Positions 48,426 to 59,042 are shown, counted from the stretch's first letter. The stretch is 64,000 nt of DNA from Jacaranda mimosifolia (GCA_018894105.1 CM032120.1:33068710-33132709), one strand, 5' to 3'. Numbers and translations are program-made. The notes: generated from the letters alone by a model not told the origin.

Positions 48426-48866
48426 TGATGAGAGTAAAAGAATGATCCAAGGATTAAGTGCCTTAATACGTCAAGTAGCAACCTGACTTGAGCAAGAATT
48501 AGGAATACATCCTCAAATCTGGAACATTGATTCCCATATACGTGGCACCATTATCTTAACGGAGATTGTACACAAGGACGATGTACATATGTATGACCTT
48601 GACGGGCGACCGTAGATCTTGAAGGCACATGGCATCATTAGGCAATCCAAAGACAAAACCCAATATGCTTAGTACTAAATCCCTCCCCTATAAATACACA
48701 TATGTAATTATTTGAGAGGGACTTTTTTTTGGAAGGAAGTCAATTTATTCATATCAATCAAGGTCGACATGTTTAGACCTCTATGTTAGGTTGTAATTTC
48801 ATTTACCTTCAAAGATTAAGAGGCCATTAATAAATTAACTCATTGGTTTCGGGAATTCTTTTATCA
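48426..48866 (+). repeat. LTR-D 3' LTR
   Basis: 441 bases; begins TGATGAGAGTAAAAG and ends TTTTATCA. Preceded by the purine tract GGAGTGGGGGAAT. Contains cccctataaatac near 48684, a likely LTR TATA box. Confidence 0.88.
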
Positions 48867-48871
48867 TATGG

Positions 48872-51353
48872 TCTAATCAAGTTTAGATATAGTGGAATTT
48901 CACTTCGACAAGAATAAACAATCAAATGTACTGGTGACAACATAAAGACTTGGGAGAAAAACTAGAGTTGAGGATGAAAGTTGGATAAAAAATATAAAAT
49001 TTTATTATCCAATGATTTGATTATCAGATCTAAAGAAATATAATAAATCTTGTAACATAGTCTATCTTAACATTACGAAGTGAGCTTATAATACTGGCAA
49101 GTATATCTTCGATTGTAATGAAACTCGAGAAACATGGTTGGTAATAAAAGTAGCAGTACATGTTACAATATATATTTATTTTTTAGAAAAAAATTCGCTT
49201 TTATAAAATATTGCGAGTAAGTCATTTATATGCTTCTTGATAAACAACACTTTCAGAATCAATGAAAAAAATATGTTAAAGAAACTAATTGGTGATATGT
49301 AAAACTATCCCTTAGCAATATGATTCGATAACGTTTAATAATTATATTGTTATATCATAGTAAGTAAATATGGGGGCAAACTTCTATTAACCAATTGTCA
49401 CTTACCATTTGCACTGAAATGTCCACCAAACCCCTAAGCCTGAGAGAGTGCAGACTCGGTGAGTTTTAAGACAATTCAGGAAAAGGACCAAACAGTTTCC
49501 GCATTTTATGGATCAAAGACCCCTAACTTGTAACGATGTCCAAATTTGGAAAAGTATGACGACCACCACAATTTTGCGTCTGAAGTACTCTGAACTGATG
49601 ATGGGTAACTTTCATGAAAATAATTATGCTTATTCCCGTTTCCCTTTTTTCTTTTTTTTCCCTCAATTATGTATTCGATTTTCTCTATTTTATTTTATAT
49701 TATATTTTTTATTTCATTTTATCAGCATATAACGCATATTAAATGTTTCCTTATAAAAATAATTGATTGACAATCAGATAAATTTGGCATAAATAAAGAA
49801 AATTGGAATAGAAGATGAAATCTGAAATGAAATAGAGAATTCAAAGTGCAATTATATTATTCTTTTGGGTTAAGTTATCCCCAGAACACCTAAGGTTACA
49901 TTTGGATAAATCACAAATTTAAATTTAGAAAAATTAGAGAAAAGAATTTTAGGTTGTTTCAACATTAAGTGAGTTTGAACTTAAATCATGTATTAAAGAA
50001 TTTAAATTTATCATAGTTTAAAATTATTTAAGCAAACTCAATAGTTTTATTGTTATAGATTTGAAATTCTTAAATGCAATTGTAACATAAGTGAATTCTA
50101 TACATGATTTGGATGACCAAATTTTTCTTCTTCTCCCTTTTTTGGTGGGTCGGAATATTCGATATGTAAAATTATAACATGCATTTAGAAGACAAGATTA
50201 TATATCCTAACGAAATAAATCCGGCAATCATAAAAGATAACACTATATAATTAGGTATTGTAAACATATATTAGGGAAAATAGTATGTCAAAAATTTCAA
50301 TATCATCCAGACAGTTGACGAACTAAGCATCCGCTTGAGGACGACATTCTAAGTTATTGAATAAACTTACGGGTGGAGCGTAAAAAGTAAAACATGGATC
50401 CTTGATATTATAATTATCAATCTTTAATTTAATACCCGGGTTTCTCTGACAAAATAATTTAGGATGACTGCGACGGTAATTTTAAATAACAATTTCTTTT
50501 TCAGTATATTCTTTATCTTTTTCTTTTGTAAAATTTCACCAAAAACTAATAAAATAAAAATATATATATTTTAAATTATTACCCAATAGATACAAACTTA
50601 TTATGTTCTAGTGCCATTCTAATATATTATCAATGACAAAATTAAAAAAGCATAGAGACTAGAAAAATATTTAAATTAATACAAATTTTAAATATCTAAA
50701 AATAATAATAAAAAAAAGATAATGTATTTAAAGTCATTACAAAGAAAATGCCAATTAACTTATTAAATTTTGAACTAGTATATATAATTCTAGCTTATTT
50801 TAATTACTTATCATAAAATTAAATAAATGTTTAAACACATAGAATTTCATATATATTTGAAAACTAGAAAATTTATTTATTTCAAATTTAGATAAAAAAA
50901 TTATTTTAATTACTTTATTTTCGTATTTGGAAAATCATAAAGTAAATTAAAAGATTGAAGGAAAATCAAAAGCAAAAGAAAAAACCGTTTCTACTACTAC
51001 ACTAATCTCCATTTGAACAATTCATGAAATAAAAAAAACTATATACGCACTAAATGTGAAAACACCAAACAATATGAATTACATCATCAGATCACATCAA
51101 TATAGAATAAGCATAGCTACTAATGTGGCATCTTCGCCTTTCAAATTCGTGGTCTGCATCTTGAATTGACAAGATATCTATTTGTAAAGTGATCATAAAA
51201 ATTATATTACAGAAATGACAGAAATTATATGAAGTAGTAGGATAGATTTTCTCAAAAAAGGATTTGCAATTAAAGAAAAATATAAATTCTACGAGTCGCA
51301 AGACCCTTGAATAGGTGCATATTTCTCTAGCAAGAATAATTTTTCTCAAACTC
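48872..51353. other. AT-rich spacer, no gene recognised
   Basis: No supported gene, RNA or bounded repeat. The frames at 49508-49732 and 51092-51355 are low-complexity or transposon-edge readings without family resemblance. Confidence 0.55.
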
Positions 51354-51356
51354 ATA

Positions 51357-51790
51357 CACTACAAAAAAAAATTGACTTTTATGATAGTCAAATCGGTCAC
51401 AAATTCAATAAAAAAGGGGTTCTGACAGTGTCAGTGAACGCATTTGTGATCAATCATAGCGGTCACAAAAATTCTCGTCACAAATTGCTGGACCATGGGG
51501 TCACAAATTAGTGACCTCTAGCGCGGTCACTAATTTTTTAAATTCCATCACAAAATAATTTACAAAATAGTGAACAAGAAGTCACCACTTAGTGACCGCC
51601 AAATCGATCACTAAGCGGTCACTGATTTGTAACCGATTTGTTACCGATTAGTGACCGCCTTGGAGTCACTAATCGATCATAGATTTGTAACCACCCCTTG
51701 CGGTCATAAATTTTCAAAAATAATAGTATATTTCCTCAATTTAGTGACCGCATTTGGGATCACTAATCGGTCACAGATTTATTAATTTTT
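51357..51790. repeat. CACTA-2 left terminus and subterminal repeats
   Basis: CACTA terminus then more than fifteen copies of ggtcac(a/t)aa, atcactaa and gtgaccg in both orientations over about 430 bases. Confidence 0.88.
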
Positions 51791-51959
51791 TTATAATGCT
51801 GAATTTAATATATTTATCCAACCTGTTTTTTATTTTGATTAATAACAAATTAAAACCACATCATTTAAAACATAAATTACATTCTAAATAACATCAAACA
51901 ATAACAGAAATTCAACAATATTGTATCCAAATCCATAAACAAAACAAAGCTTTTCAAAC

Positions 51960-52492
51960 ATGAGCAAGTTCATGAAATCCAAGTATGCCAAGTTTAATTT
52001 AAAGAGAGTTATTTGCCTTTCCCACTATTACCCTCTTCCCTGCCAGAGGAAGAAGCACCTTCAATTGAATTTAATTTTTTCATCACTCCTAATGTCCTCA
52101 TCAAAGTCTCTTTTCTCGCGCTTTGATTCTTGTACTATCCTCAATGCCTTCTCTCTAACCCTCGTAGTCTACTCCATAATGCTTGCTTCTCTAGCTGCTG
52201 CGTCTTCTTTTTGCTTAGCCAATTCTTGATCAATTGCTTTTGCGTTGCTCCTAACTCACAAAGGTGGGTGAAAATGTTGTGGATGGTGAATATGAGAAAT
52301 TCCCAATAGCAACAAGCTCATAGCAGTGGTAAGTGTTCCCAAAGCCATACACTCTACCCTTGCATGGAACACCACTGATCTCAAGCTATTTTTTAGCATC
52401 AAATGAGCTTTCAGGAGTAGGATTACTGCCATGTTAACTAATGTATTATTGACAATATTCATCCTATTTGAACATTCAAATATTAAAAACAC
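51960..52492 (-). pseudogene. CACTA-2 PF03004/TNPA-like remnant
   Basis: Minus frames read GVPCKGRVYGFGNTYHCYEL (about 52380-52320; a KGRxYGxG motif found in the tail of PF03004-type CACTA proteins), then coiled-coil-like AIDQELAKQKEDAAAREASI and EKALRIVQESKREKRDFDED toward 52060. Stops interrupt. The position next to the left end fits the second gene of a minus-oriented CACTA element. Confidence 0.55.
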
Positions 52493-52760
52493 AATTATTA
52501 AATATCACATATAGTCTAAATAATGTGCTTAAATATTTTAAAAAAAATTGTTAATCTTGAATTAGAATATAAAAATTGCTTGGAGCGTGCGGCTGTAAAG
52601 GATGGCTCCTCATTACAGCCGCATTTATTTGATTAGATTTTCCAGCTTTTTTCATTTTGTGGGTTTGTATATTTTTAAAAATTCATAATTACTTAGGTAA
52701 TATTTGCTTACAAATTATGTATTTTGGATTATATATTTTGGGAGAATGAGTTTTGGGAAT

Positions 52761-52794
52761 GGGGTTGGGGTTGGGGTTGGGGTTGGGGTTGGGG
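52761..52794 (+). repeat. (GGGGTT)5 GGGG telomere-like, G-quadruplex-prone run
   Basis: Six G4 blocks separated by TT, without mismatch, inside a MITE-like stretch of CACTA-2. The unit equals the Tetrahymena telomere repeat, not the plant TTTAGGG unit, so it is most likely a local expansion of the surrounding tttgggaatgggg. Confidence 0.95.
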
Positions 52795-53144
52795 AATGTG
52801 AAATTTGTATTGGGGAATGTGATGTATGTTTGTTTATGATTTGAGAATAGTAAGAAAATTATTTTGAGAAAATTTGGTATGTTTGTTTATATTTTGGGAG
52901 GGGACAAATTTTACTGTAGCAGTCAAATCAATGCTATTTTTGTTGGGATTTGAGGGTGTAAATGGATTTTAATAGTATTTTTTATTATGATATAATAATA
53001 AAATATTGTGATATGTAAATATATGTATATGTGATGGTAATGATTGTGATGTAAAGAATATGGGGTTTTTGGTCATTTGCTAGTTAAATTGCAAGGACAA
53101 TCTGGCCATTTTAAAAACCCATTTTGGGAGAAAAGGAAGGCACA

Positions 53145-53198
53145 TGTTTGGTTACATTCTCCCAAAACAATTTTGTTCTGGGAGAATGTAATCAAACA
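53145..53198. repeat. 26-bp inverted repeat hairpin
   Basis: The arms tgtttggttacattctccca... and ...tgggagaatgtaatcaaaca pair over 26 bases with two mismatches and a 2-base spacer. It marks the right end of a MITE-like sequence (about 52680-53205) within CACTA-2. Confidence 0.85.
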
Positions 53199-53583
53199 TA
53201 GCCTAAGTAAATTTTTTACTCTTCTTCAATATTTCTCTCTTCAATTATTTATCAATCTTTATTTTATCTTGTATGTTAGTTTGTTTCCTTCCACTCATTA
53301 TGAAAAAATTAGAATACATTTGACATATTAAAAATTTTAATAATATATAAAATTTCATTTTATTTCATCCTATAAAGTTTAACTTCTATTTTGGATTTAG
53401 TAAACTAATTTCTATTTAGTGAAGAACTTATTATCTAACTACTGCTTTCACTATGAAACATATATAAGCTCGAATTTTTAAAATATATAATATAATTTGA
53501 AAGATATGATAGTATCATTACAAGTGGGTAAAAAAAATTGTTGGACTTTGCACCTTACAATATTCAAACACTTAACCTATTGT

Positions 53584-53823
53584 TCATGCAAGGTTCCCGT
53601 GTGCATCCCATGTAGTATAACCAAGCTCAAATTCATACTTTTTAAGGTGATAATGTACAGTATCACGATTTTCAAATATCATATTACGGTACTTTGAGCA
53701 AGGACATCTTATACAACCACAATCAACAACCTCGGGATGAGAATAAGCAAAGTCTAAAAATTCTTTAACCCCTCTATGAAACTCATCAAATAGAAAACAA
53801 CTTTCATCAAGTCGTTGCCACAT
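53584..53823 (-). pseudogene. CACTA-2 transposase-associated domain (PF13963-like) exon
   Basis: An open frame of 79 codons starts MWQRLDESCFLFDEFHRGVK and contains FLDFAYSHPEVVDCGCIRCP, CSKYRN, VHYHLKKYEFELGYTTWDAH. This is the N-terminal domain of TNP2-type transposases (EFLxFAxxNxxxVxGxxIxCPCxxC...VxxHLxxxGFxxxYxxWxxHGE). The Cys pair and the WxxH tail are intact. The rest of the transposase is not found; upstream of it is GC-rich leader sequence at 54510-54740. Confidence 0.8.
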
Positions 53824-54030
53824 CCAACTTCAATTATTAGACATATTTTCTACAATATTAATGAAGTCATCATATAAGGGCAACATATTATTGGAATCAT
53901 ATTTATTTGTTGAGAGATTTTATGAGAAATATAGCAACTTGACTTTATCAACGGACATAAACTAACTTAAAGAAATTATAATCATCAATAATTAAGTATA
54001 ATTCATAAACATAATTCATAAAACTATCAC

Positions 54031-54400
54031 TATAATTCATAATAAACATATTGACTACATATTCATAAACACAATTCATATAATTCATGCGTAACCTATT
54101 GTACATGTATAAGGAAACATAATAAACAAAATATTAACTACATAATTCATAAACACAATTCATATGATTATAACTTAACACTAAAATAATTTTGCATTCT
54201 TATTGTTGTTGACTTTTAGAATGCCCCAAAATGCAAAATTATAACTATAATTCATAATGAACATATTGACTACATAATTCATATAATTCATGTGTAACTT
54301 ATTGTAAATATATATAAGGAAACATAATAAACAAAATATTGACTACATAATTCATAAACACAATTCATATAATTATAACTTAACACTAAAATAATTTGCC
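54031..54400. repeat. Tandem duplication, about 215-bp period, in CACTA-2
   Basis: tataattcataa(t/a)(a/g)aacat and aaggaaacataataaacaaaat recur 215 bases apart, with taattcataaacacaattcat in both. Two units, the second shorter. Confidence 0.75.
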
Positions 54401-54499
54401 TCTTTACAATGCCCCCCCAAATGCAAAATTTCAAACCTTCAAAATTAAATAAAAAATAACTTTAATTATAAAAAATTAAAAAAAAAAGGAAAAGAAAAA

Positions 54500-54740
54500 A
54501 AAGGAGTAGGGGTGTTGGCCAGTAGTTGTTAGCCCCTACCATCTTCGGGGACGGAGGGGCCAGCCGCTGGAGGTGAGACACAGCAGCAGCAGCTGTGCCT
54601 CACCGAAGACATAGGAAGCTAGCCTCCCGACGAGAGCCAACAGATCTTCTGGCTCTCACTAGTCGAGGGGCCAACTGCTGTTGACTCCCGGTCATCTCGC
54701 CAGCATCTTTGCCAGCAAGAAGTCTTAAAGGAATAAAAAA
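54500..54740 (-). other. GC-rich island in CACTA-2, likely leader of its transposase
   Basis: Locally GC-rich (cagcagcagcagctg, gccagccgctgg) within AT-rich surroundings, upstream of the minus-strand transposase exon. It has no long frame. CACTA elements often have GC-rich first exons; here it is too decayed to read. Confidence 0.4.
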
Positions 54741-55329
54741 AAAAAAGGAAAAACAGAAGGAAGAAGGAAGGAAGAGAAGAGTACCAAGTAGCAGCCGGTA
54801 AAAAGTGAGAGAGGGAATAGAAATTGAAATGTAAATAGGGGTTAGGGTTTAGTCACTTGGTCACTTGTGGCTTTTACATCTTTTATTGTTTTATATTTTA
54901 TTTTGATAATTTTTATTAAATTATAGTAATTAATTTTTTTTTATTTTTAAATTCAAATTTTAATTTTTCACTAGTTAGTTATATATGACTTGATTCATAT
55001 CATGGTACTTAGTATTTGTACATATTATATTTTAATATAATTTTAAAAAATTAGATTTTATTATAGGTATTGAATATTGACATTTAGTTTTAGATATGTA
55101 GATATAATAGTGTTAATCAATAAAAATATTCTCTATTATTAATATATTGGGGATTAAATTTTATGAAGTTGTGAGATTTAAGGATTTAGAGTCTAAGTTT
55201 TATATTTAGATAAATTTTATTAGTTTTCTAAATTAATAATAGTACAAATCTACAAAATAAAGTTAAGAAATAATATATTTATCTTATATTATATGTATAG
55301 AGTATAGTTAGATATTGTAGAACATTTAA

Positions 55330-55612
55330 AATTTATTTGGGTGATTTTATAATCTTCTCAAAACATTTTATAAGATGTTTGGTAGTTTGTAAGATCTCAA
55401 AAGGTGTTTCATAATCTTTTTTAAGAAAAGAGCTTATAAAGATTCTAAAATAAAATGTTAGAAACTTATAAACTCTTTTTTAAAATGTAAGGAGTTTTTA
55501 ACTTATTTTTAAGATTTTAACAAGCTCGTTGAATTTTAATTATATTAATTATAAAATTATTATTATTAATATCTTATAAGTTCCAAAATCTTATTATCCA
55601 AACACTTTGGCT
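55330..55612. mobile_element. MITE of the TGTTTGGCTAAACTTAT family, copy 2 (inverted)
   Basis: The body is the reverse complement of copy 1: ctcttttttaaaatgtaagg, acttatttttaagattttaa, atcttataagttcc, ending ccaaacactttgg. It lies in CACTA-2. Confidence 0.6.
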
Positions 55613-55900
55613 CTGTTCACTTGCATTTTGGGCATTTTCTAGAAAAAAAATTTGGGAGAATGGATTTTTGGAAGAAAATTGGAGAAAGTGCCTCTAGCTT
55701 GTTTTTGTTTTGGGAAAATAGGAAAAATTATTTGAAAATAAGTTGTTAGTTTGTTAATGTTTTGGTGGAGGGACAAATTTTACTCTAAATGTCAAATCAG
55801 TTACTTTTTTGTTGAGTTTGTAGGAAGAAATTGATTTTTTATGTAATATGTGAATGTATATTTATAGTTTGATGATGTGTATGTGTGTGTGTGTATATAT
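55613..55900. mobile_element. MITE-like element related to 52680-53205
   Basis: Shares gggacaaattttact, gtcaaatcag and ttttgggagaatg-type strings with the element at 52680-53205 in the same orientation. Both lie in CACTA-2. Ends are not clear on the right. Confidence 0.5.
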
Positions 55901-56639
55901 ATATATATGTAAAGATTGTAAAGAAATTATGTGTAATTAATTTAATTAATAATTTATTTTGATATTTTATATTTTTTTAAAATTATAAATAACAAATGAT
56001 GTATTACTTTAAAGAAAGCATTCATTAACTAAAATTAAATATATATGAAATCATAATTATATGTTAATATTATTAATATTGACTTACATTAAAAAAATTA
56101 TTAAATTATAACATAAATCCAATTTTAATTAAACTAAATTATTTTAAGTATTTATTATTTCATATTTATGTGTATATAAAATTTAATTAATTATTTAATA
56201 AAGATAATTATTTTGTATATGAATATTTAGTAATAAACAAAATAATTAGTTAAAATTAACTTATTAAATTAGTTTATTATTATATTTAATTTTATATGTA
56301 ATCGATTATTAAATGGATTATTAACTAATATATCACATTAAATAGATTAGTAAATTAAATATACTATTAGAATATTTAATTATATATGTAATTGTTTATA
56401 TGTATAAAATAAAATTGATATAAATATAATGATTCATTTAGATAATTAAATAAACTAATTTTGTTAATATAATAATTATCTAAATAATATATTATATAAT
56501 TAATATATTATTTGTTAGAAAATTTATTTAAAACTATTTTATTAAATTAAATAGATTATTATGTCAATATAAGAGGATATTAAATTTTTTCAAACTTTAT
56601 TTAAGAATTTGTGATGGATTTATGACTGTTATGTACATG

Positions 56640-57012
56640 GTCCCAGGTTAAAGAAATTGGAGAATTTAATGCCCACTTTTGGGACCTAAGAAAAATCAAT
56701 TGTGACCCAAGAAAAATTAGTCACTAAATTAGTGACCGCTTTTGTGGCCCAAGAAAAATCAGTGACCATTTTTGTGACCCAAGAAAAATTGGTCACTAAT
56801 TTAGTGACCACTTTTGTGATCCGAGAAAAATCGATCACTAATTTAATGACCGATTAATGAGTGTCATGTTTGGGGTCACTAATTCCATCAAAAATTGGTC
56901 ACTAATCCGTTACTATTTTTTTTAAAAAAATTCAAATAAAATCGATCACAAAGTGGTCAAAAATTAGTGACCGCTAGGAGCAGTCACAAATTGGCGGTCA
57001 CTAAAGGCAGTT
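56640..57012. repeat. CACTA-2 right subterminal repeats
   Basis: Repeated ttggtcactaatttagtgacc and variants (attagtgaccg, cgatcacta) over about 370 bases, mirroring 51357-51790. Confidence 0.85.
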
Positions 57013-57020
57013 TTTTTTTT

Positions 57021-57440
57021 TATTATTATTATTATGGTAATATATTAATAGTTAATGATAGTGAGAGCGACCCTAAGATCAAAAAATAGAACTCCTACGT
57101 GAAGAAGACTCAAAATCCGAAAGTAAGGAGTGGGCAAAAATTGTTTGCCATCATCGATACTAGATTATTTTGACAGTGTAGTGATTGAAATGTTTTTAAA
57201 GTATTTGAATAAAATAAAATTTTAAAACTTATAAAATGTAGTAGTAATAATTTATATATAATATAATTAACATTAAAAATAAATTAAAAACGTTGGAAAC
57301 TTATAATTTTTTTTTGTTAATTTCTAAGAATTTTATTAAATATATATAGAGTATTTTAAGGTGATTATAACCACATGAAGAAACCCTTGCTTCTTTGCAT
57401 TAAAAATTTTGCGCTTGCAAACCAACATTACCACATAAGC
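57021..57440. other. AT-rich spacer with MITE traces
   Basis: A TTA run at 57021-57035, then non-coding sequence. 57185-57360 shares aaataaaattttaaaacttataaaatgt-like words with the MITE family, too decayed to bound. Confidence 0.4.
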
Positions 57441-57663
57441 ATTTCATTCCACCTAGAAGAAGTGGTTAAAATCTGAAGAGTAATTTGTCGCGCAGCGAGT
57501 TAATGTGGGAACTTTGTCTGGATCGGCATTTGCGTCCACACTTTCCACCGCCGTTGGAATCCCTTTGCCTGACTGCCAGATATCTCTCCCCTTCTTTCTT
57601 TTCTGCAATGCCACCACTCTAATTAAGCGCGTGCTTGCCCTGCTTTTCTTCTTACTCTCAATG

Positions 57664-57702
57664 CCAATGGCCAATGGCCAATGGCCAATACTATATATAT
57701 AT
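57664..57702 (+). promoter_or_regulatory. Four CCAAT boxes at 7-bp steps plus TATA run
   Basis: CCAAT begins at 57664, 57671, 57678 and 57685 within a (GGCCAAT) repeat, followed at 57691 by CTATATATATAT and then a pyrimidine-rich stretch (57720-57748). This looks like a plus-strand core promoter. The unit is also a simple 7-bp tandem repeat, so function is unproven. Confidence 0.4.
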
Positions 57703-57787
57703 TTCTTTATACAATACTGCTAATTTCTTTCCTTTCTTTTTCTTTTTTTAATGAATATTTATCCTCCCTCAACCTGTCTCGGATAGT

Positions 57788-58057
57788 GAGTTTTTGAGTA
57801 TGATGATATCTTTCAAGGTTTCTTCATCTCACTGCCACGCATATCTTCTTCCATAAGATCAGAGCCGAAAGAGAAAAAAGGCAAAGTTTCATCATCTTCT
57901 GAATCTTACATTACTTCTCCAGGCGGACTTTGGTCTGAAGCTTCTACTTGTAGGGGTTCCATCCAAGTTGGTATAATTTCTTCTTCTTCTTCTTCTTCTT
58001 CCTCTTCCAATGATAAAGGGAAAAAGGGGTCTGGATTTGCGGTGACTTTGTGAGCCA
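57788..58057 (+). other. Open reading stretch of uncertain status
   Basis: One plus frame stays open for about 89 codons without an ATG: FFISLPRISSSIRSEPKEKK, then SYITSPGGLWSEASTC and a Ser tract (TCT repeats) before KGKKGSGFAVTL and a stop. The minus strand of the same bases is also open (58274-57906), reading FPLSLEEEEEEEEEE and PTWMEPLQVEASDQSPPGE. Either could be an exon; codons and splice sites do not decide. I do not recognise a family. The promoter-like 57664-57702 favours plus. Confidence 0.25.
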
Positions 58058-58299
58058 TTCTTTTTTTTCCTCTTATTCTATAAATCTGGTTTGAATCTGT
58101 TATGCAAGTAGGAATTGAAGATAGAGGCAGTAAGATTACAAAGCATTCAACATTTTTGATTAGGTGGAGAATAAATAGACGTTTGTGTGTAAAAATTGAT
58201 GGGCAATAATGTATAACTAGGAGTGATACGAATATGTTACCTTTTAGAAATGATGATTGTCCTTTAAATTTCAAATTGATACATGCATGAGAAGATGCA

Positions 58300-58730
58300 T
58301 GGATATGCGTACTTAGTGTCTAGATACAAAGATTGTTCTAGCGACTTTGTAAGCATTATACTGATTATATTGGCACTCTATGATTAAGATTATATTCTTA
58401 GTTAAAATAAATATTAAAATTAAGTAAAGAAGAAAAGAAATTTTAGTTAGGATTGTTTATGCGACCACTATAGGAAGTTTGACGTAAACAATTTGTGCTC
58501 TGCGAGTCATATACTTAGCATGTAGAATGAAGAATAAATGTCCAAGTGATCCTTGATATAGTCAAGTGGATACTTAAATAACTAAAAAGATTTATCAGAA
58601 ATTAATTGGAGATTTGGTTAAATGATAATTTCTTAAAGGACGCGCATTGTGGCCTACATTTAGGATGTTGATATTGTCTTCATGATAATAAAGCCAGACA
58701 TCCTCAGAGCATCGGGTCCTCTTAGAGGAC
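58300..58730. other. Spacer, nothing recognised
   Basis: Non-coding AT-rich sequence between the uncertain locus and the MITE at 58731. Confidence 0.5.
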
Positions 58731-59042
58731 TAGAGGGTATTGTTCGGCTAAACTTATCTAAAAAGTTTTATAAATTCCTATATCTTATAAAATATTTTAA
58801 AAACTTATAAGATATTAGATCTTTTTTTAAAAATAAGTTCTTAAAATATTTAAATAAAATAAGATCTTAGAGCTTATAAAATGTTAGTAATGACAATTTT
58901 GTAATTAATATGAATAAACTTAGATAAGATTTTAAAAATAAGTTAGGAATTCCTTACTTTTTTAAAAAGAACTTATAAATTCTTAAAATTTTATTTTAGA
59001 AGCTTATAAGAGGTGCTTATAATCCCACCCAAATACCCTCTA
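58731..59042. mobile_element. MITE of the TGTTTGGCTAAACTTAT family, copy 3
   Basis: Ends TAGAGGGTATTGTTCGG and, in minus reading, TAGAGGGTATTTGGGTGG. The interior is close to copy 1 (ctaaacttatctaaaaag, gacaattttgtaattaatat, aataagttaggaatt). No clear target duplication. Confidence 0.7.

Larger units (their letters stand above)
36911..48866 (+). mobile_element. LTR-D: gag + antisense-gene LTR retrotransposon
   Basis: Direct LTRs at 36911-37346 and 48426-48866. The flanks catag (36906-36910) and tatgg (48867-48871) fit an original CATGG with one C-to-T or G-to-A change on each side. The 5' LTR is followed by TTAGCGCTGTCTGTGAGAAC, like the TGGCGCCGTCTGTGGGAA junction of many plant Ty3/gypsy elements. 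A purine tract GGAGTGGGGGAAT precedes the 3' LTR. It carries gag on plus, a repeat-rich spacer, and an antisense gene split by LTR-E. No pol was seen. Confidence 0.88.
51357..57020 (-). mobile_element. CACTA-2: second CACTA element, about 5.7 kb
   Basis: The left terminus is CACTACAAAAAAAAATTGAC at 51357. The left subterminal field (51357-51790) and right one (56640-57012) are both dense in ggtcactaat/gtgacc motifs. Right end: ggtcactaaaggcagttttttttttt, mirror of the left CACTACAAAAAAAAATTGAC, but the last TGTAGTG is replaced by a TTA run (57021 on). Coding remnants are on minus: a transposase-associated domain (53584-53823) and a PF03004-like piece (about 51990-52440). MITE-like inserts and a tandem duplication also lie inside. 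Confidence 0.85.

Noticed and set aside
52761..52794. Interstitial telomere
   Set aside because: The unit is GGGGTT, not the plant TTTAGGG, with only five units inside a transposon.
57177..57183. TGTAGTG as the true right end of CACTA-2
   Set aside because: It lies 160 bases beyond the end of the subterminal repeats, and the next three bases (att) do not match the ata before the left end.
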